64,000 nt of DNA from positions 558,001-622,000 of the forward strand of contig JAACMV010000008.1 of the NCBI GenBank assembly GCA_010909725.1, in the 5' to 3' direction. Below are positions 11,519 through 22,513 of this stretch, piece after piece; the first letter of the stretch is position 1, and each line of letters starts with the position of its first letter. This DNA is from Picochlorum sp. 'celeri' (Eukaryota > Chlorophyta > Trebouxiophyceae). The notes beneath the pieces were generated by a model. That model saw only the letters and a program-made list of their open reading frames with translations, was not told the origin of the DNA and searched no databases. The translations under genes were made by a program, and so were the position numbers.

Positions 11519-13558
11519 ATGACACAATATGAAGGTATAGATGATGTACCTGGCTGGAAGAATCTCATTCCTGAGCTCTTACTCGGTCTGGTTGGCTGTG
11601 GAGGGGGTGCTTTTGTCTGGAATCGAATAGAAGACGATTCTTTTGACACACAGGGCAGTCAGGACAAGGATGACAGTGTTTCTACTGAACCTATGAATGG
11701 AGAGGGATGTGGTCGAGTGACGTATCGCTTAGAGTTGTCAGAGAATGTCGACTGGGTGACGAGTGCTGAACGGGAACAGTTGAACCGGATTGTCATGCTG
11801 GGCTCGTACTACCGGGTTGTATCCGAGTATGCTCACAGCCATGTAGATGTGCTGAAAGATGGTGCTTTACGGGTGTCCATGCCGTATCATGCGGCTGTGG
11901 GCCAAGGGTTGATGGAGGTGTTGGATGTGTATAGGGATGCTGTGGTCAAGTTGGAGGAATGTGTTGTTTCTGCAAAGTGTTTGCGGTCCATGTTCCCACT
12001 GGAAAGGGCTTTGAGTGAATTTTTTGAACTGTTTCCATTTCTGGCTCGTCAGGTACATGTATTGAAGGATTCGGAGGATGCAATGATTGGAGCAGAGGTT
12101 CTTCATCTGTTTGAGCAGTCTGCCCAGACTGGCATTCCAATCATAGAAGGGTGTTCAGAGAGGATCAGATGGCATTGTTATCAGGTTTTATGTAAACAGA
12201 TATATTCGTGGGCTGTGTATGGAAGGCTTTTGGATCCATCGAATGACTTTTTTATTCATATTGAAGGGGTCAAGGGTCCACAGTATAGTATAGCGCATGC
12301 AGGGAAGAGGGGAATGAATCAGCATATTCGACTGGCTCAAGAGTCTCAGTCTGCAAATATATTATCCTCAAGGATTCCTGGTGTCGTATCATTAGGGTTG
12401 GCTCGTGATATTCTGTATGTGGGGCAGTACACTCGGATACTAGACTCATTCCAGCACGCAACACAGGGAAGCTTGTCTGTAGAGGATAGTTTTGGGCGTC
12501 GATTATGGGGCGCATTTTCAAAAGACTTGATTGATTGGGTATATGTGAAGAAACTTGTGTATGATAGAAAGGTTCAATTATCTGAGATGGTGTGGAACGA
12601 GATGTATGCCTATGGAAATATTGAAGGACAAATTGGCAGTTTTGTAGATCTGGTTCTGCAGAATAGAGGAGCTTTATATGCAGATTTAATCGAGAGGATG
12701 AACGACTCGACAATATATACAGAACCGCCTATACCTGAGAGGGCGTCTGCCTGTGCGTCGTGTTCATTCCAAGAGGCCATGTTTCATGTGGGTGACACGG
12801 GAGAGTTGGACAACTTCAGCATGGTATGGTATGATGTGACAAACCCTTCTCAATTACTCCCTGTATGGCATCCAGCATATGATGATACTATATTTGTTCC
12901 ATCGTATGATGAATGGGACGGTTTATGCATTGAATATACCATGCAATGGCCAATGCATTTGGTGTTTCCTGTCAAATTCACAAGGCGGTATGGCGCTCTC
13001 TGGCAGCTCATGTTCAGACTCAGTAGAGCATTATACACCATGAAAACAGTGAGACAGGAAATGAGAAAATCAAGAGTGAAATCAACTGGGAGGAAGATGG
13101 TAGCAATGCATCATCAGCTATATCATTTGCTATCTACCTATGCCATGTTTCTTCAATCTGAGATTGTTTCACATAGTTCGAGCAGAATCCATGGTATTCT
13201 ATCGACATCGTCATCTCTGATCGATGCAGAACTCAAACACGAAGAGTATCTCACTGATATCATCGAGGTGTCATGTTTGGATGTGAAACAAGTCATGGGT
13301 GTCCTGGAGGCAATGTTTTCATTCGTAAAAGCTTTGAATACACTCAGTACATCTGGTTCAGATCAAGGATTTGATGATATGTACGCCTCGTTCTTAGCAA
13401 AGTATAATGTGTTTTATCAGCTGCTACAATCGAATCAGCTGCAGTCGAAACGCCGAGGTGAAGCCATCAGAAGATTACTTCTCAAACTCAATTACAATGG
13501 GTTCTTTGATATGAATGCTCAAAAGCAGTTGACAGCACATGAACTCTATATTAGCTAG
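11519..13558 (+). CDS. GCP4: Gamma-tubulin complex component 4 (GCP4)
   Basis: A 679-residue subunit of the gamma-tubulin ring complex that nucleates microtubules. The length is that of GCP4, which is essentially the shared GRIP1 and GRIP2 core without extensions. The N-terminal GRIP1 start IPELLLGLVG is typical of GCP4, followed by the segment NRIVMLGSYYRVVSEY that matches the conserved GCP position. The C-terminal GRIP2 domain, which binds gamma-tubulin, is seen from about residue 450 (W-P-x-H-L-V-F-P, then the segment with LWQLMFRLSRALYTM). The first true ATG in the frame is at 11519; codons upstream are open but lack an ATG. The gene is intronless and ends 20 bases from the convergent SDHAF4 gene. 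GCP5 or GCP6 are less likely because of length. Confidence 0.85.
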   Translation: MTQYEGIDDVPGWKNLIPELLLGLVGCGGGAFVWNRIEDDSFDTQGSQDKDDSVSTEPMNGEGCGRVTYRLELSENVDWVTSAEREQLNRIVMLGSYYRVVSEYAHSHVDVLKDGALRVSMPYHAAVGQGLMEVLDVYRDAVVKLEECVVSAKCLRSMFPLERALSEFFELFPFLARQVHVLKDSEDAMIGAEVLHLFEQSAQTGIPIIEGCSERIRWHCYQVLCKQIYSWAVYGRLLDPSNDFFIHIEGVKGPQYSIAHAGKRGMNQHIRLAQESQSANILSSRIPGVVSLGLARDILYVGQYTRILDSFQHATQGSLSVEDSFGRRLWGAFSKDLIDWVYVKKLVYDRKVQLSEMVWNEMYAYGNIEGQIGSFVDLVLQNRGALYADLIERMNDSTIYTEPPIPERASACASCSFQEAMFHVGDTGELDNFSMVWYDVTNPSQLLPVWHPAYDDTIFVPSYDEWDGLCIEYTMQWPMHLVFPVKFTRRYGALWQLMFRLSRALYTMKTVRQEMRKSRVKSTGRKMVAMHHQLYHLLSTYAMFLQSEIVSHSSSRIHGILSTSSSLIDAELKHEEYLTDIIEVSCLDVKQVMGVLEAMFSFVKALNTLSTSGSDQGFDDMYASFLAKYNVFYQLLQSNQLQSKRRGEAIRRLLLKLNYNGFFDMNAQKQLTAHELYIS

Positions 13559-13578
13559 TAATAATATACATTCTATGA

Positions 13579-13932
13579 CTAAAAATCAGAACAGCGCCCA
13601 GCTCGTTCCCAATCTCCAAATCGAGTGGGCTCTGGTCCCTGTGGCCCACCAATCTCCTTCACCGTACCCTCTCCTGTCCTGTCTCCTTCCAAATCCGTCT
13701 CAGCTGACGTCGAGTCACCCAAAGTAGATTCCCGACGACGTTCTACAAGTTCCTCCAGCTCCATTTCTGTCTTCTGCTGAAGCTTCCTGGTGAATATGTC
13801 AACGCCATCCTGCTCCAAGGGTCCAGACGCAGCCAACACCTGACTCTTGTTCTGGAGCGAGGCAACACCTCTCCACCATGTAGAAGGGTGTAATGGCTGC
13901 AGGAAATGCTCAAAATACCGTAACCGTATCAT
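13579..13932 (-). CDS. SDHAF4: Succinate dehydrogenase assembly factor 4
   Basis: A 117-residue mitochondrial matrix protein. SDHAF4 (Pfam DUF1674) binds flavinylated SDHA and helps its assembly into complex II. The C-terminal signature is clear: GGPQGPEPTRFGDWERAGRC followed by SDF, against the family's GPEPTRYGDWERKGR. The N-terminus (MIRLRYFEHFLQPLH, with Arg and hydrophobic residues and few acids) fits a mitochondrial targeting sequence. The middle is acidic and variable, as usual. It is convergent with GCP4 and divergent from the next small gene. Confidence 0.92.
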   Translation of the reverse strand: MIRLRYFEHFLQPLHPSTWWRGVASLQNKSQVLAASGPLEQDGVDIFTRKLQQKTEMELEELVERRRESTLGDSTSAETDLEGDRTGEGTVKEIGGPQGPEPTRFGDWERAGRCSDF

Positions 13933-14222
13933 ATGTAGATGCTATGGAACGCATGCAATTCAATATTTTGTATGCACACTGTCTTTGATTGCCACAGGAA
14001 TGTATGCTGTGAATCCCTTGGCATTTGGTGGAAAAGCCGCGAAGGTTTTTTAATTTATTATTACGACAAGTCAGCGTTTGAATATCGTAATCAATCGGTC
14101 AGGGGATCACGTTGATCGACAGGAAATTCAGACACGATTCGTCGTGGTTTCAAGTTCAAATGAATTTCCACATGCAAGCGCATTGGTGTCTACTACAGCT
14201 ATAGTATTAATCAATGTAAAGA

Positions 14223-14594
14223 ATGATGTCGCTCAACATGTGTAATGCGATTCGGTGCCCATCAAACCAGTGTACATGCTCGAGTGGCCAACTGGTCCAC
14301 ACAAGGTCTCTGCAGCAAGGCCTCAGTCACCTCCATCTGTGTACCAGACAGGACCCCAAGCATAGCACACTGATGTGTCGGAGTGGGATAGAGGGGTTCC
14401 TTGTTGTAGCTCACGAGGCAGAGTTTGCACCACGAGTTGATTCTAATGTGGTTGTTGCAGCAGTGGTGGCATCCATCCCTCCTATTGTATATTGGACACA
14501 GGTTGTGCTTCGGGAGAAGAATAGGATTGAACGACGGGAGAAAGAACAAATGGAGAAGGATGAGTTGAAGAAGAAATTGTTCGGCGACAGATAA
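14223..14594 (+). CDS. Small plastid-type membrane protein, unknown
   Basis: About 123 residues if unspliced. The C-terminal half looks like a real conserved protein: HEAEFAPRVDSN, one transmembrane helix (VVVAAVVASIPPIVYWTQVV), then a strongly charged tail rich in Arg, Glu and Lys. The N-terminal half is Cys/Ser-rich and could be a transit peptide. A 69-nt frame-preserving intron at 14341-14409 (GTACCA...TTGTAG) is possible and would remove part of the poorly structured region. I do not recognise the family by name. A plastid membrane location is inferred only from the leader-plus-single-helix layout. Confidence 0.5.
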   Translation: MMSLNMCNAIRCPSNQCTCSSGQLVHTRSLQQGLSHLHLCTRQDPKHSTLMCRSGIEGFLVVAHEAEFAPRVDSNVVVAAVVASIPPIVYWTQVVLREKNRIERREKEQMEKDELKKKLFGDR

Positions 14595-14670
14595 ATACTA
14601 CATCGTGTTACAGACACACTGCTGTGGAGACAGTTGTGGTTTCTTGTATTGCATACTACCAGTTCTGCTG

Positions 14671-15354
14671 CTATTCCTTCGCAGCTCTATCCGCGGTGAG
14701 AAGAAGTCTGACGATATCATGGTGGCCTTTACGTGTGGCAATAGACACAGGGGTATTTCCGTTGGAGTTGGGTCTGTTGGTGTCGGCATCATGTGCTATT
14801 AATTCCTGCACAATTTCATAATGGCCGTATGCGGCAGCACAGAATATAGGTGTCGCACCATATTTCTGAGCAATATTGACTGATGCATGTGCCGAAAGAA
14901 GAGCGCGAACAATCCCCAGGTGACCATATGAGGCAGCTGCTATCAGAGCAGTCTCTCCATATGCATTTGTTGCATCTACATCGCATGCAGGATGTTCGAG
15001 CAGAACTGATACTACATCAGTATAACCACGATGTGATGCTGTTATTAATGGTGTCGTTCGATCGCTACACGTGCTGAACAGCTGTACATGAGCACCGTGA
15101 TCTATAAGGTACCTCACAATGCGAGCATGCCCCTTGCTCGCTGCCCAAAACAAAGCCGTGCGGCCATACGTGCACGTTTGATTTACATCGCCTCCTTTGG
15201 ATACAAGTAACTCTACTGTATGTAGGTGACCAGCAGACGCAGCTGCCATGAGGCACGTGTGACCCTCAGGATCTTCTGTGACGTTTGGGTCACCACCTTG
15301 TTCTAGGAGAGCTAGCAAACTGTCGTTGTCGCCGGCTTTCGAGACAGAAAGCAT
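14671..15354 (-). CDS. Ankyrin-repeat protein
   Basis: A 227-residue protein made almost entirely of about six ankyrin repeats (consensus G.TAL..AA..GH...V..LL..GA.VN), for example YGRTALFWAASKGHARIVRY and YGETALIAAASYGHLGIVRA. No other domain is present, so it is probably an adaptor. The partner cannot be told. The first real ATG of the frame is at 15354 (MLSVSKAGDND); the open frame continues 23 codons upstream without ATG. The stop lies 77 bases from the stop of the convergent upstream gene. Confidence 0.85.
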   Translation of the reverse strand: MLSVSKAGDNDSLLALLEQGGDPNVTEDPEGHTCLMAAASAGHLHTVELLVSKGGDVNQTCTYGRTALFWAASKGHARIVRYLIDHGAHVQLFSTCSDRTTPLITASHRGYTDVVSVLLEHPACDVDATNAYGETALIAAASYGHLGIVRALLSAHASVNIAQKYGATPIFCAAAYGHYEIVQELIAHDADTNRPNSNGNTPVSIATRKGHHDIVRLLLTADRAAKE

Positions 15355-15640
15355 CGATATTTCACATTTTATACATTTAGATATTAATTGATTGTAATCA
15401 GGGAAGAAAAATACTGATTTCAATTTCAGCCCCTTACGGTGGCCAAGGTAGTACTAATACGTTTGTACTTGCCAAGGCTTGCCATGGCAACTTGGCCAAG
15501 TAGTACATACAAATATATGCAATCGATGTTTACAAAGTCACCAATTCTGATGTAGATGCAGTAAGATATTGTGTGTTGAATGAAATCGCTTCTTCTTTAT
15601 TGAACTCATGTACACAGGTCTTTCTCTTGAATACACGAGG

Positions 15641-17885
15641 TTAATTGAGATCTTGTCTGTTTTCAAGTGCTGCACTGCGCTGGCGCAGGTAGTCCTTGTA
15701 TTGTATAATGTCTCCATCCCATTTGGTGACTGTTCCATCAGCCACAGTCCAAATTTCATTTGCAACCTGAGAAATGAGTCGGAAATCGTGCGATACGAGC
15801 ACTAATCCACCATCCCAATCATTAATGGCCTCTGCCAAAGAATCAATCGTCTCCATATCAAGATGATTCGTAGGCTCATCCAGTAGCAACATATGAGGGC
15901 GTCTGTATCCTAGCCATGCGAAAACAACACGGGATTTCAGACCATCAGACAATTTTCTCATCGCCATTGTCTGGTTCTTTCCTGTGATTCCGAATTTACC
16001 GATTGCTGCTCTCATCTTCTCCTCTCCAATGTCTTGTCCATATTCTTCCGTCATGTACTGAAGAGGGGACTTGTCCAACGGTAAAAGTTCGGTCAAATGC
16101 TGATGATACTGTCCAATCTTGAGGTGATTGTGCCTTTTTACCATACCATCAAGTGGTTCTAAATCTCCAGTCATCAATTTCAGGAGTGTTGATTTTCCTG
16201 CTCCATTTGGTCCAACAATAGCAACGCGGGAATCCAAATCTACTCCCAGATCCACGTTGGAGTACAGGATTTTATCCTTGGAGTATCCAAATGTGACTTC
16301 TGTGAATTGAAGAACGGGCGGCGGTAATTTACCAACATTCTCAAAGGAAAACTTGACAACCTTTTCAGTCTCCACCTTCTCTGTGAGGCCATCTCGAACC
16401 ATCTTGGCCAACACCTTTTCTTTTGACTGTGCCTGTCGTGCAAGCTTGGCACTTCCGTGACCGAACCGGGCAATGTACTCCTTCATATTGGCAATCTGCT
16501 CTTGCTCCCATCTGTACTTCTTCATCTGATTCTCCTCCAGTTCCTGTCTGGTTCTCACATACGTATCATAATTACCTACACAATACCATCAAATATATAT
16601 ACTCATTGGAATATTCATACACCACCTCTGAACAATACAAAAGAGCAACCAGAGAGCAGTTCATGGGTCAGAAGCCAAGCGTTCAAGCAAAAGTTTTTTC
16701 AGCAGGTGCAGCACACGGTTGATCCGCCGCGTACTACTCAAAGAAAAAATTGCATCACCCCCAGAACCATCCTCTGTACAACATGTAATACGAGTGCACA
16801 CGCAACAAACATACCTGAATAGTAGTTGAGCTTCTTCTGATGCATGTGGATAATATTTGTACACACACCATTCAAGAAATCCTGTGAATGGGATACCAGC
16901 AACAAAATACGTTTCCATTTCTTCAGCGTATCCTCCAACCACACGCATGCTTCCAAATCCAAATGATTTGTCGGCTCATCCAAAATCAAAAATGTTGGCT
17001 CCACAAACAATGCACGAGCCAAGGAAATTCGCATTCTCCATCCACCAGAGAAATCCCTCGTCTTCTTTGCTTGCATTTCTTTATCAAATCCAAGACCATG
17101 CAGAATAGAAGCAGCTCGAACCTCAGCCATATCACTTTCTAAAGCATCCAAGCGCTCATAAATATCCTCCATTCGAGCCTCCACTTCTGGTCCTTCCTTA
17201 TCCATCAAATACTCCGCTTCCTTCTCCAACTTGGTCCTTTCCGCATCTACAGACATCACCGCCTCCAACGCAGTCATATCAGATGCCGCAATTTCCCTAT
17301 CCAAAAAGTAAATATCAATATGTTCCGGAATATCCACTTCCCTTGCCCCCAATGCCTTCAACAGTGTCGACTTTCCACAGCCATTAGGCCCCAATAATCC
17401 ATACCGCCTTCCATAATTTAATTCAAGCTTTGTATCTTGCAACAGTTCATGCCCGTGGAACAACAATGTGAACGACTCAAAGTGTATATCACGAGACTGA
17501 GGATGACTCGTCAGAACTCCAGTCGTAGAACGATCATTCAGCCCCAACTCCTCCTCCACCTCGACAGCCAAGCCATTAACATCATTTGTAGATCCATTTA
17601 AAGAGCTACCCTTGCTCTTTGATGGCTTGACCTTACCTTTCTTCTCCTTCTTCTCCAAACGCTTCTTCTTGGAATCACTCACCCTGCACACATAGAGACA
17701 ATGCATCACCTCCATGCTTTGTATATCATTTAAAAATACACCATGAAATATAACCAAGGCATTGAACGACAGAAACGCCACTCTAGCGCAAAAACAGTTT
17801 CCTGCCGTCAGCCCCACCCAATCCACCCAAGAACAGCCTCCTAAGAGATTCTATCCCTGTGCATGCATGCAATATAAACGTACAT
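15641..17885 (-). CDS. ABCF2: ABC-F ATPase, ABCF2/ARB1-like (three exons, split start codon)
   Basis: A soluble ATPase with two ABC domains and no membrane segments; ARB1/ABCF2 proteins act in ribosome biogenesis and translation. Proposed exons on the minus strand: 17885-17884, 17683-16815 and 16575-15641, giving 601 residues, the usual size. Domain 1 has Walker A GPNGCGKS, signature FSGGW and Walker [13 protein letters not shown]. Domain 2 has GPNGAGKS, signature LSDGL and [12 protein letters not shown] Lys-rich N-terminus ([16 protein letters not shown]) precedes domain 1. The 239-nt second intron is clear: it joins NYYSG to NYDTYVRTR in frame. The first intron is an inference: AT at 17885-17884 followed by GTACGT, and G after GTGCAG at 17684, restores the family start MVSDSKKK with the initiation codon itself interrupted. 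Confidence 0.88.
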
Positions 17886-18449
17886 ATTGAATTTGAAGTA
17901 AATATATACAACTCAGAAGGCTTGCATGCAGGTTCCTATGCAAAGAACGCGAGATGGATGGTATATTTAATTCCGTATGGCCGCATTTAGAATACTTTAT
18001 GATCGATTAAAAACCCTCTGTCAACGATGTGGTTGGATGGGATACAATCAACCCCCGTCATCTCAACGCGGATCTCTCATACCATACCAGTCGCCTGGGT
18101 TGTACACTGGTTGCCATCCTGCCAAGATGCTGTCATTTACATTAGAATTAATATACTGATGTTCAGAGACCTCTAAAGTCGGGCGACGTGTTGCAATAAA
18201 GAAGCAACGGCGTGAATGTCACTGACGCTCATCACGACTTCTCGGGTTCTGAGGTTGTATCACTCGCTGTATTTCATTGTGCAACGGTCCTTTTTTATTC
18301 TCAGATAATATTTAGTGTGATCTCCGGGTGTATTTGAGTGTTTGGTATCGTGCGATCCGCCGGTAGTAGAGCCCCCTCTTTTCCTTGAGAGCAACAACAG
18401 CAAGGGCTGATCTTTGGTTTGTATCGTTGATCGTGTTCATTGATCAGCC
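17886..18449. other. Intergenic, ABC-F gene to casein kinase 1 (divergent)
   Basis: Shared promoter region of two divergent genes. A 60-codon open frame at 17977-18159 has no features that I would defend as a gene. Nothing else is recognisable. Confidence 0.45.
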
Positions 18450-19626
18450 ATGGAGATTCGCATAGCTGTACGTTATAGTTGTATGTGGTGTATGTGAGGG
18501 ATGGTCTGGTATGAATGCGGTTGGTTTTTGTGTCTTGTAGGGCAAGTATCGTTTGGGACGGAAGATTGGTTCCGGGTCGTTTGGGGATATTTATATTGGA
18601 ACACATTTGTTGACGGGGGAAGAAGTTGGAATTAAATTGGAGTCTACTAAGACAAAGCATCCACAGCTGTTGTACGAGTCAAAGATATATAAAATACTGC
18701 AAGGAGGTACAGGGATTCCAAATATTCGATGGTATGGAGTAGAGGGAGACTATAATGTCATGGTGATTGACCTGTTGGGTCCATCGCTGGAAGACTTGTT
18801 CAATTTTTGCAATAGAAAGTTTAGCCTGAAAGCTGTATTGATGCTTGCGGATCAGATGCTTTCTCGTATCGAGTATTTGCATTCCAAGTCCTTTATTCAC
18901 AGAGATATCAAGCCAGACAACTTTCTCATGGGACTTGGGCGTCGGGCCAACCAAGTGTATATGATAGATTATGGGCTGGCGAAGAAATATAGGGATCCCA
19001 AATCTCACATTCATATCCCGTATCGTGAAAATAAGAACTTGACAGGAACAGCAAGGTATGCTTCTATTAACACACACTTGGGGATTGAGCAGTCGAGAAG
19101 GGATGATTTGGAGTCACTAGGATATGTTCTCATGTACTTTTTGAGGGGGTCCCTTCCATGGCAGGGACTGAAAGCAGCTACAAAGAAACAAAAGTATGAG
19201 AAGATCAGTGAGAAGAAAATGGCGACTCCTACAGAGACTCTGTGCAAGGGATTCCCCACAGAGTTTGTTGTGTATTTCCAGTATACACGATCGCTGAGAT
19301 TTGATGATAAACCGGACTATTCATATCTCAGAAAGCTTTTCAGGGATTTGTTTGTTCGGGAAGGGTTTGTTTGGGATTATGTCTTTGATTGGACAATCCT
19401 GAAGTATCAACAGCAAGGAGGTAGTTCTCCCAGTCCTGCTGGACAGCAGGCAGGCGGAGTCCCTGGCCTTGCTGCCGGACCAAGTGGCTCCAAGAATCAA
19501 ATAGATCAACCCAAGAGAAGTGCTGGGGGAGAGCAGTACGTTGCTGCAGGCCAGAGCTCGAATCCTGCCGCTGCTGACCCCAAATCTGACACGTTGGCAG
19601 CCATGCGAAGGCTTGGCCTTGAATAG
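18450..19626 (+). CDS. CK1: Casein kinase 1 family Ser/Thr kinase
   Basis: A 367-residue CK1 kinase encoded by join(18450..18467, 18541..19626). The first exon encodes only MEIRIA, and the 73-nt intron runs GTACGT...TTGTAG. Kinase features: Gly-rich loop [10 protein letters not shown], Lys in VGIKLES, catalytic loop [10 protein letters not shown], and the CK1 signature [20 protein letters not shown]. The metal-binding motif reads DYG instead of the usual DFG ([10 protein letters not shown]). The tail after about residue 295 is Gly/Gln/Ser/Ala-rich and probably disordered. CK1 enzymes phosphorylate acidic or primed sites in many pathways, and nothing here tells which. TGTAA lies near 19797, close to where the transcript should end. 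Confidence 0.95.
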
Positions 19627-19870
19627 ATCTTTTGTCCATACAGTAGTCTTTTTCTCTCGATGCCTCGTGTCTCTTGGCAATGGAACATCTTCATGATATG
19701 AGAAAATGGTAGTATGATGGGGTAGCACTGACACACTCCTACCCACATTATACCATCTAATGTAGTACTATTCAATTGGCAAGAGCGATTACCAACATAT
19801 TGTAACAAAAAATCTTTACTGTTTTTTTCGACATACTTACAAAATAAAAATCAGACGTGACACGCGACAA

Positions 19871-22159
19871 TTAGTGCATGAATTCCATGGCAGGAGGTGA
19901 TGCTGGGACTGGAGGAGCCGGGCTGGGGGTAAATTGACCAGAGTTGATCTGATCATACAGATCCATGCAACTCACAACGAAAATTGCACTTAATGCAGAC
20001 ACCACTAAAGTTGCTAAAAGCAACGGTCCTCGCCTGTCATCAATGTACGAAGCTTGCTTGAGTGCAATTTGAGAATTTCTCCACAAGAAGACCATCAATG
20101 CATAGGCAACGATGAATACTCCAAGTGGGAGAAGCATGAGAGCAATAAACTCGACCAGGTCTTTGGACAGTGCGTGCATTGGGTCCGTTGTCTTCTTCGC
20201 TGTGGACGCAAATGCAAGCAATGCAGCAGCAATCGAAGACAAGGTGATGGCCATGTGCAACCACGAGAGGAATGTTCTCTCTGAGGCTAAGAACGTTTTC
20301 GGTTCTAATCGCTGTGGGATTGATGTCCTAGGTCCATCATGTCTGTAGAATGGGTTCCACCAAGGTGTCTCCATATATTCCTTGTCCTGTCCACTTCCTT
20401 GCATCAGTGCCAATGTTGGCGCCTCGCCCAAGAGCGGGTGATTCACGGTTGCAGCAGGATCCAATCCCCTTCTTCTAGGCTTCCTGCTATGTCTCTCTGC
20501 TGCATTTGCATCTAACGCAGAGGAACTGATTTCATTCGGATCTGGGCCACTCTGCTTGATGGATTCCCGGATAGATTCGTCATCAATCCAGTATGGCACT
20601 GCCTGCACAAGTTCAGGGAACAATACTGCTGTACCGTGGATAAACTTTGACATTTTATGCACCTCAGTGATCAAACCAGACGACATCATATTTTGGACCC
20701 ACTCTGGAGGAGCCTCCCCATCAGGCAATGCCAACTTGATCTCCAAAACAGCATGAGGGAATTTGGTAATCTCTGTGCGGTGAATTGGAAGCTTTGGGTC
20801 TCGATACCATCTTCCGGACAACGAACATGTAGGATGACCTTCGGGATTCTCTTTAAGCATAATCAGATTTGTATCCAGGGTAAATGACACGGTCCTATCA
20901 TGTCCCATTTGGAATGCAGATCTCATATACTGTGTGCGGACAAACGGTTTCAATTGCTTTGCTTCAATCGTCCTTTGAATTTCCATGAACAAAATAGATG
21001 CCTTTTCAACTTCCGCCTCGGACTTGCCCTTGGCTCTCAACCCATCAGCATATTCCTCGACAGTGTACTCCCCTTCAATATATGGCACAATCCTCTCCTC
21101 TGGAAGCGTGAATCTCTCCTTGATTGACTTTTCTCCTTTCCACGATTCCCTATGAGTTTTCCTTTCAACAAAACACACAGATTTTCCTTTTGGCTCATTG
21201 GGACCATACCAGCGAATTCGAATAGCCAAAGCTCCAGGCTTTTTATCCAACCGCCCATGATACAACTCCAAAGACTCGTTATCAAAATACACAGAATTCA
21301 CAAGCTGAGAATCCCCGGTATAGTTCTCTGGATTAAACACAAACACAGGCATATTCTCAATGATGATTTTCTTGACCGCAGTCACATCATCCGTCTTGAT
21401 CCAATACTTTGTTGTCGACCTCTTGAATGCCTGTGCAGACCCACCTGCCGCCTCTGCAAGCTGATCCCCACGAACCTGAGAATACAACGTCGACAACTGC
21501 ACCATCAGATCAGAATAATTACCCTGAACCCATGGCTGATTATGCAGATGCGCCACATAAAACTGCCGACATGGAGCTGTTGGAATATTCTTGTCATGCT
21601 TTTTCAAAATCTTATGAAATCCCATGTAATTCAGATTCACGTATTTCTCTAGAGCTAAAAACTCATCAGCATATTTTTTCGCCTCCTCCAATAAGGCTTT
21701 ACGCTGCTTCTCTGCCTCAGGATCATCACGAGACTTGTCCACCACCTTGGCAACCTCTGCCTGCAACACGCTCATCTTGTTCCTCAGACTGGACACCAAT
21801 TCTGCTGTAAATGCCCCAACTTTGGAAACTTCCGCTTCCAATCTTTTGAAAAATCTCTCCTCTGCAGAGTCCTGTTTTCGGAAAGCACGAACAACAGACA
21901 GAGACGTCTCACGAGGAGACCCATCCTGCCCGACAGACTCTGTTGCTGCCTCCTGAGCTCCCAACTTGATCAGATCCTTCAGCGCCTTGTAATTGATATA
22001 ATACGGCTTCCATTCCGGACGCTGATTTGCCTCCAGATAATTCCCAAACTACAGACGGAGTAGTAGTCACAGTCGTCATCATCCATCCATGAAAAAAAAA
22101 AAAAAGCCAGACGACAAGGCAAAAGAAGAAACCCATATGCCATCACATACCTTGACCAT
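19871..22159 (-). CDS. VTC4: SPX-VTC4-type polyphosphate polymerase
   Basis: Synthesises inorganic polyphosphate from ATP and moves it into vacuoles or acidocalcisomes. The model on the minus strand is 22159-22151 (MVK), a 102-nt intron, then 22048-19871, giving 728 residues. Order: SPX domain (about 1-165; FGNYLEANQRPEWKPYYINY then KALKDLIK, the Lys-rich inositol-pyrophosphate site, and KILKKHDK), catalytic tunnel domain (about 220-500; SVCFVERKTHRESWKGEKS gives the basic substrate-binding residues), a variable linker, and a C-terminal DUF202 region with three transmembrane helices (about 600-715). All three parts of VTC4 are present, so it can be both catalytic and membrane-bound. SPX domains sense inositol pyrophosphates, so activity probably follows phosphate supply. 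A TGTAA follows the stop within about 40 bases on the coding strand. Confidence 0.92.
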
Positions 22160-22513
22160 GGTATCTCCGCCCCTCTTTCCCGAGATATACTATTTTTGAT
22201 TCAAAAAAACGTTGATCTGACTGATTCAGTGGTACAAGTAGCCAGGGAATAGAGAATGCTGCCAGTCAGTCACTGCCAAGGAAATACGAATGACAGCCGT
22301 ATGTGCCCCAAAAATACACAGAAACTGAAAAACCCAACCAATATTGCCTTGGTATGTGTATCAATTGTACGTTCTGAATGTATTAATGCTCTGTGCCATT
22401 CAGGGGTATCCATATACCCTCGCGCATTGCGCAAAGGAATCTTTCCTTTCACGGAATCAAATTGTCAGAAATCGCTGTAATTAAAACATTAAGAACACTA
22501 CGAATTCGTTCAT
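22160..22513. other. Intergenic, VTC4 gene to RNA methyltransferase
   Basis: Contains the VTC4 upstream region, including pyrimidine-rich DNA on the coding strand, and the 3' flank of the RNA methyltransferase gene. Short open frames (60-74 codons) on both strands show no protein features. Confidence 0.4.
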
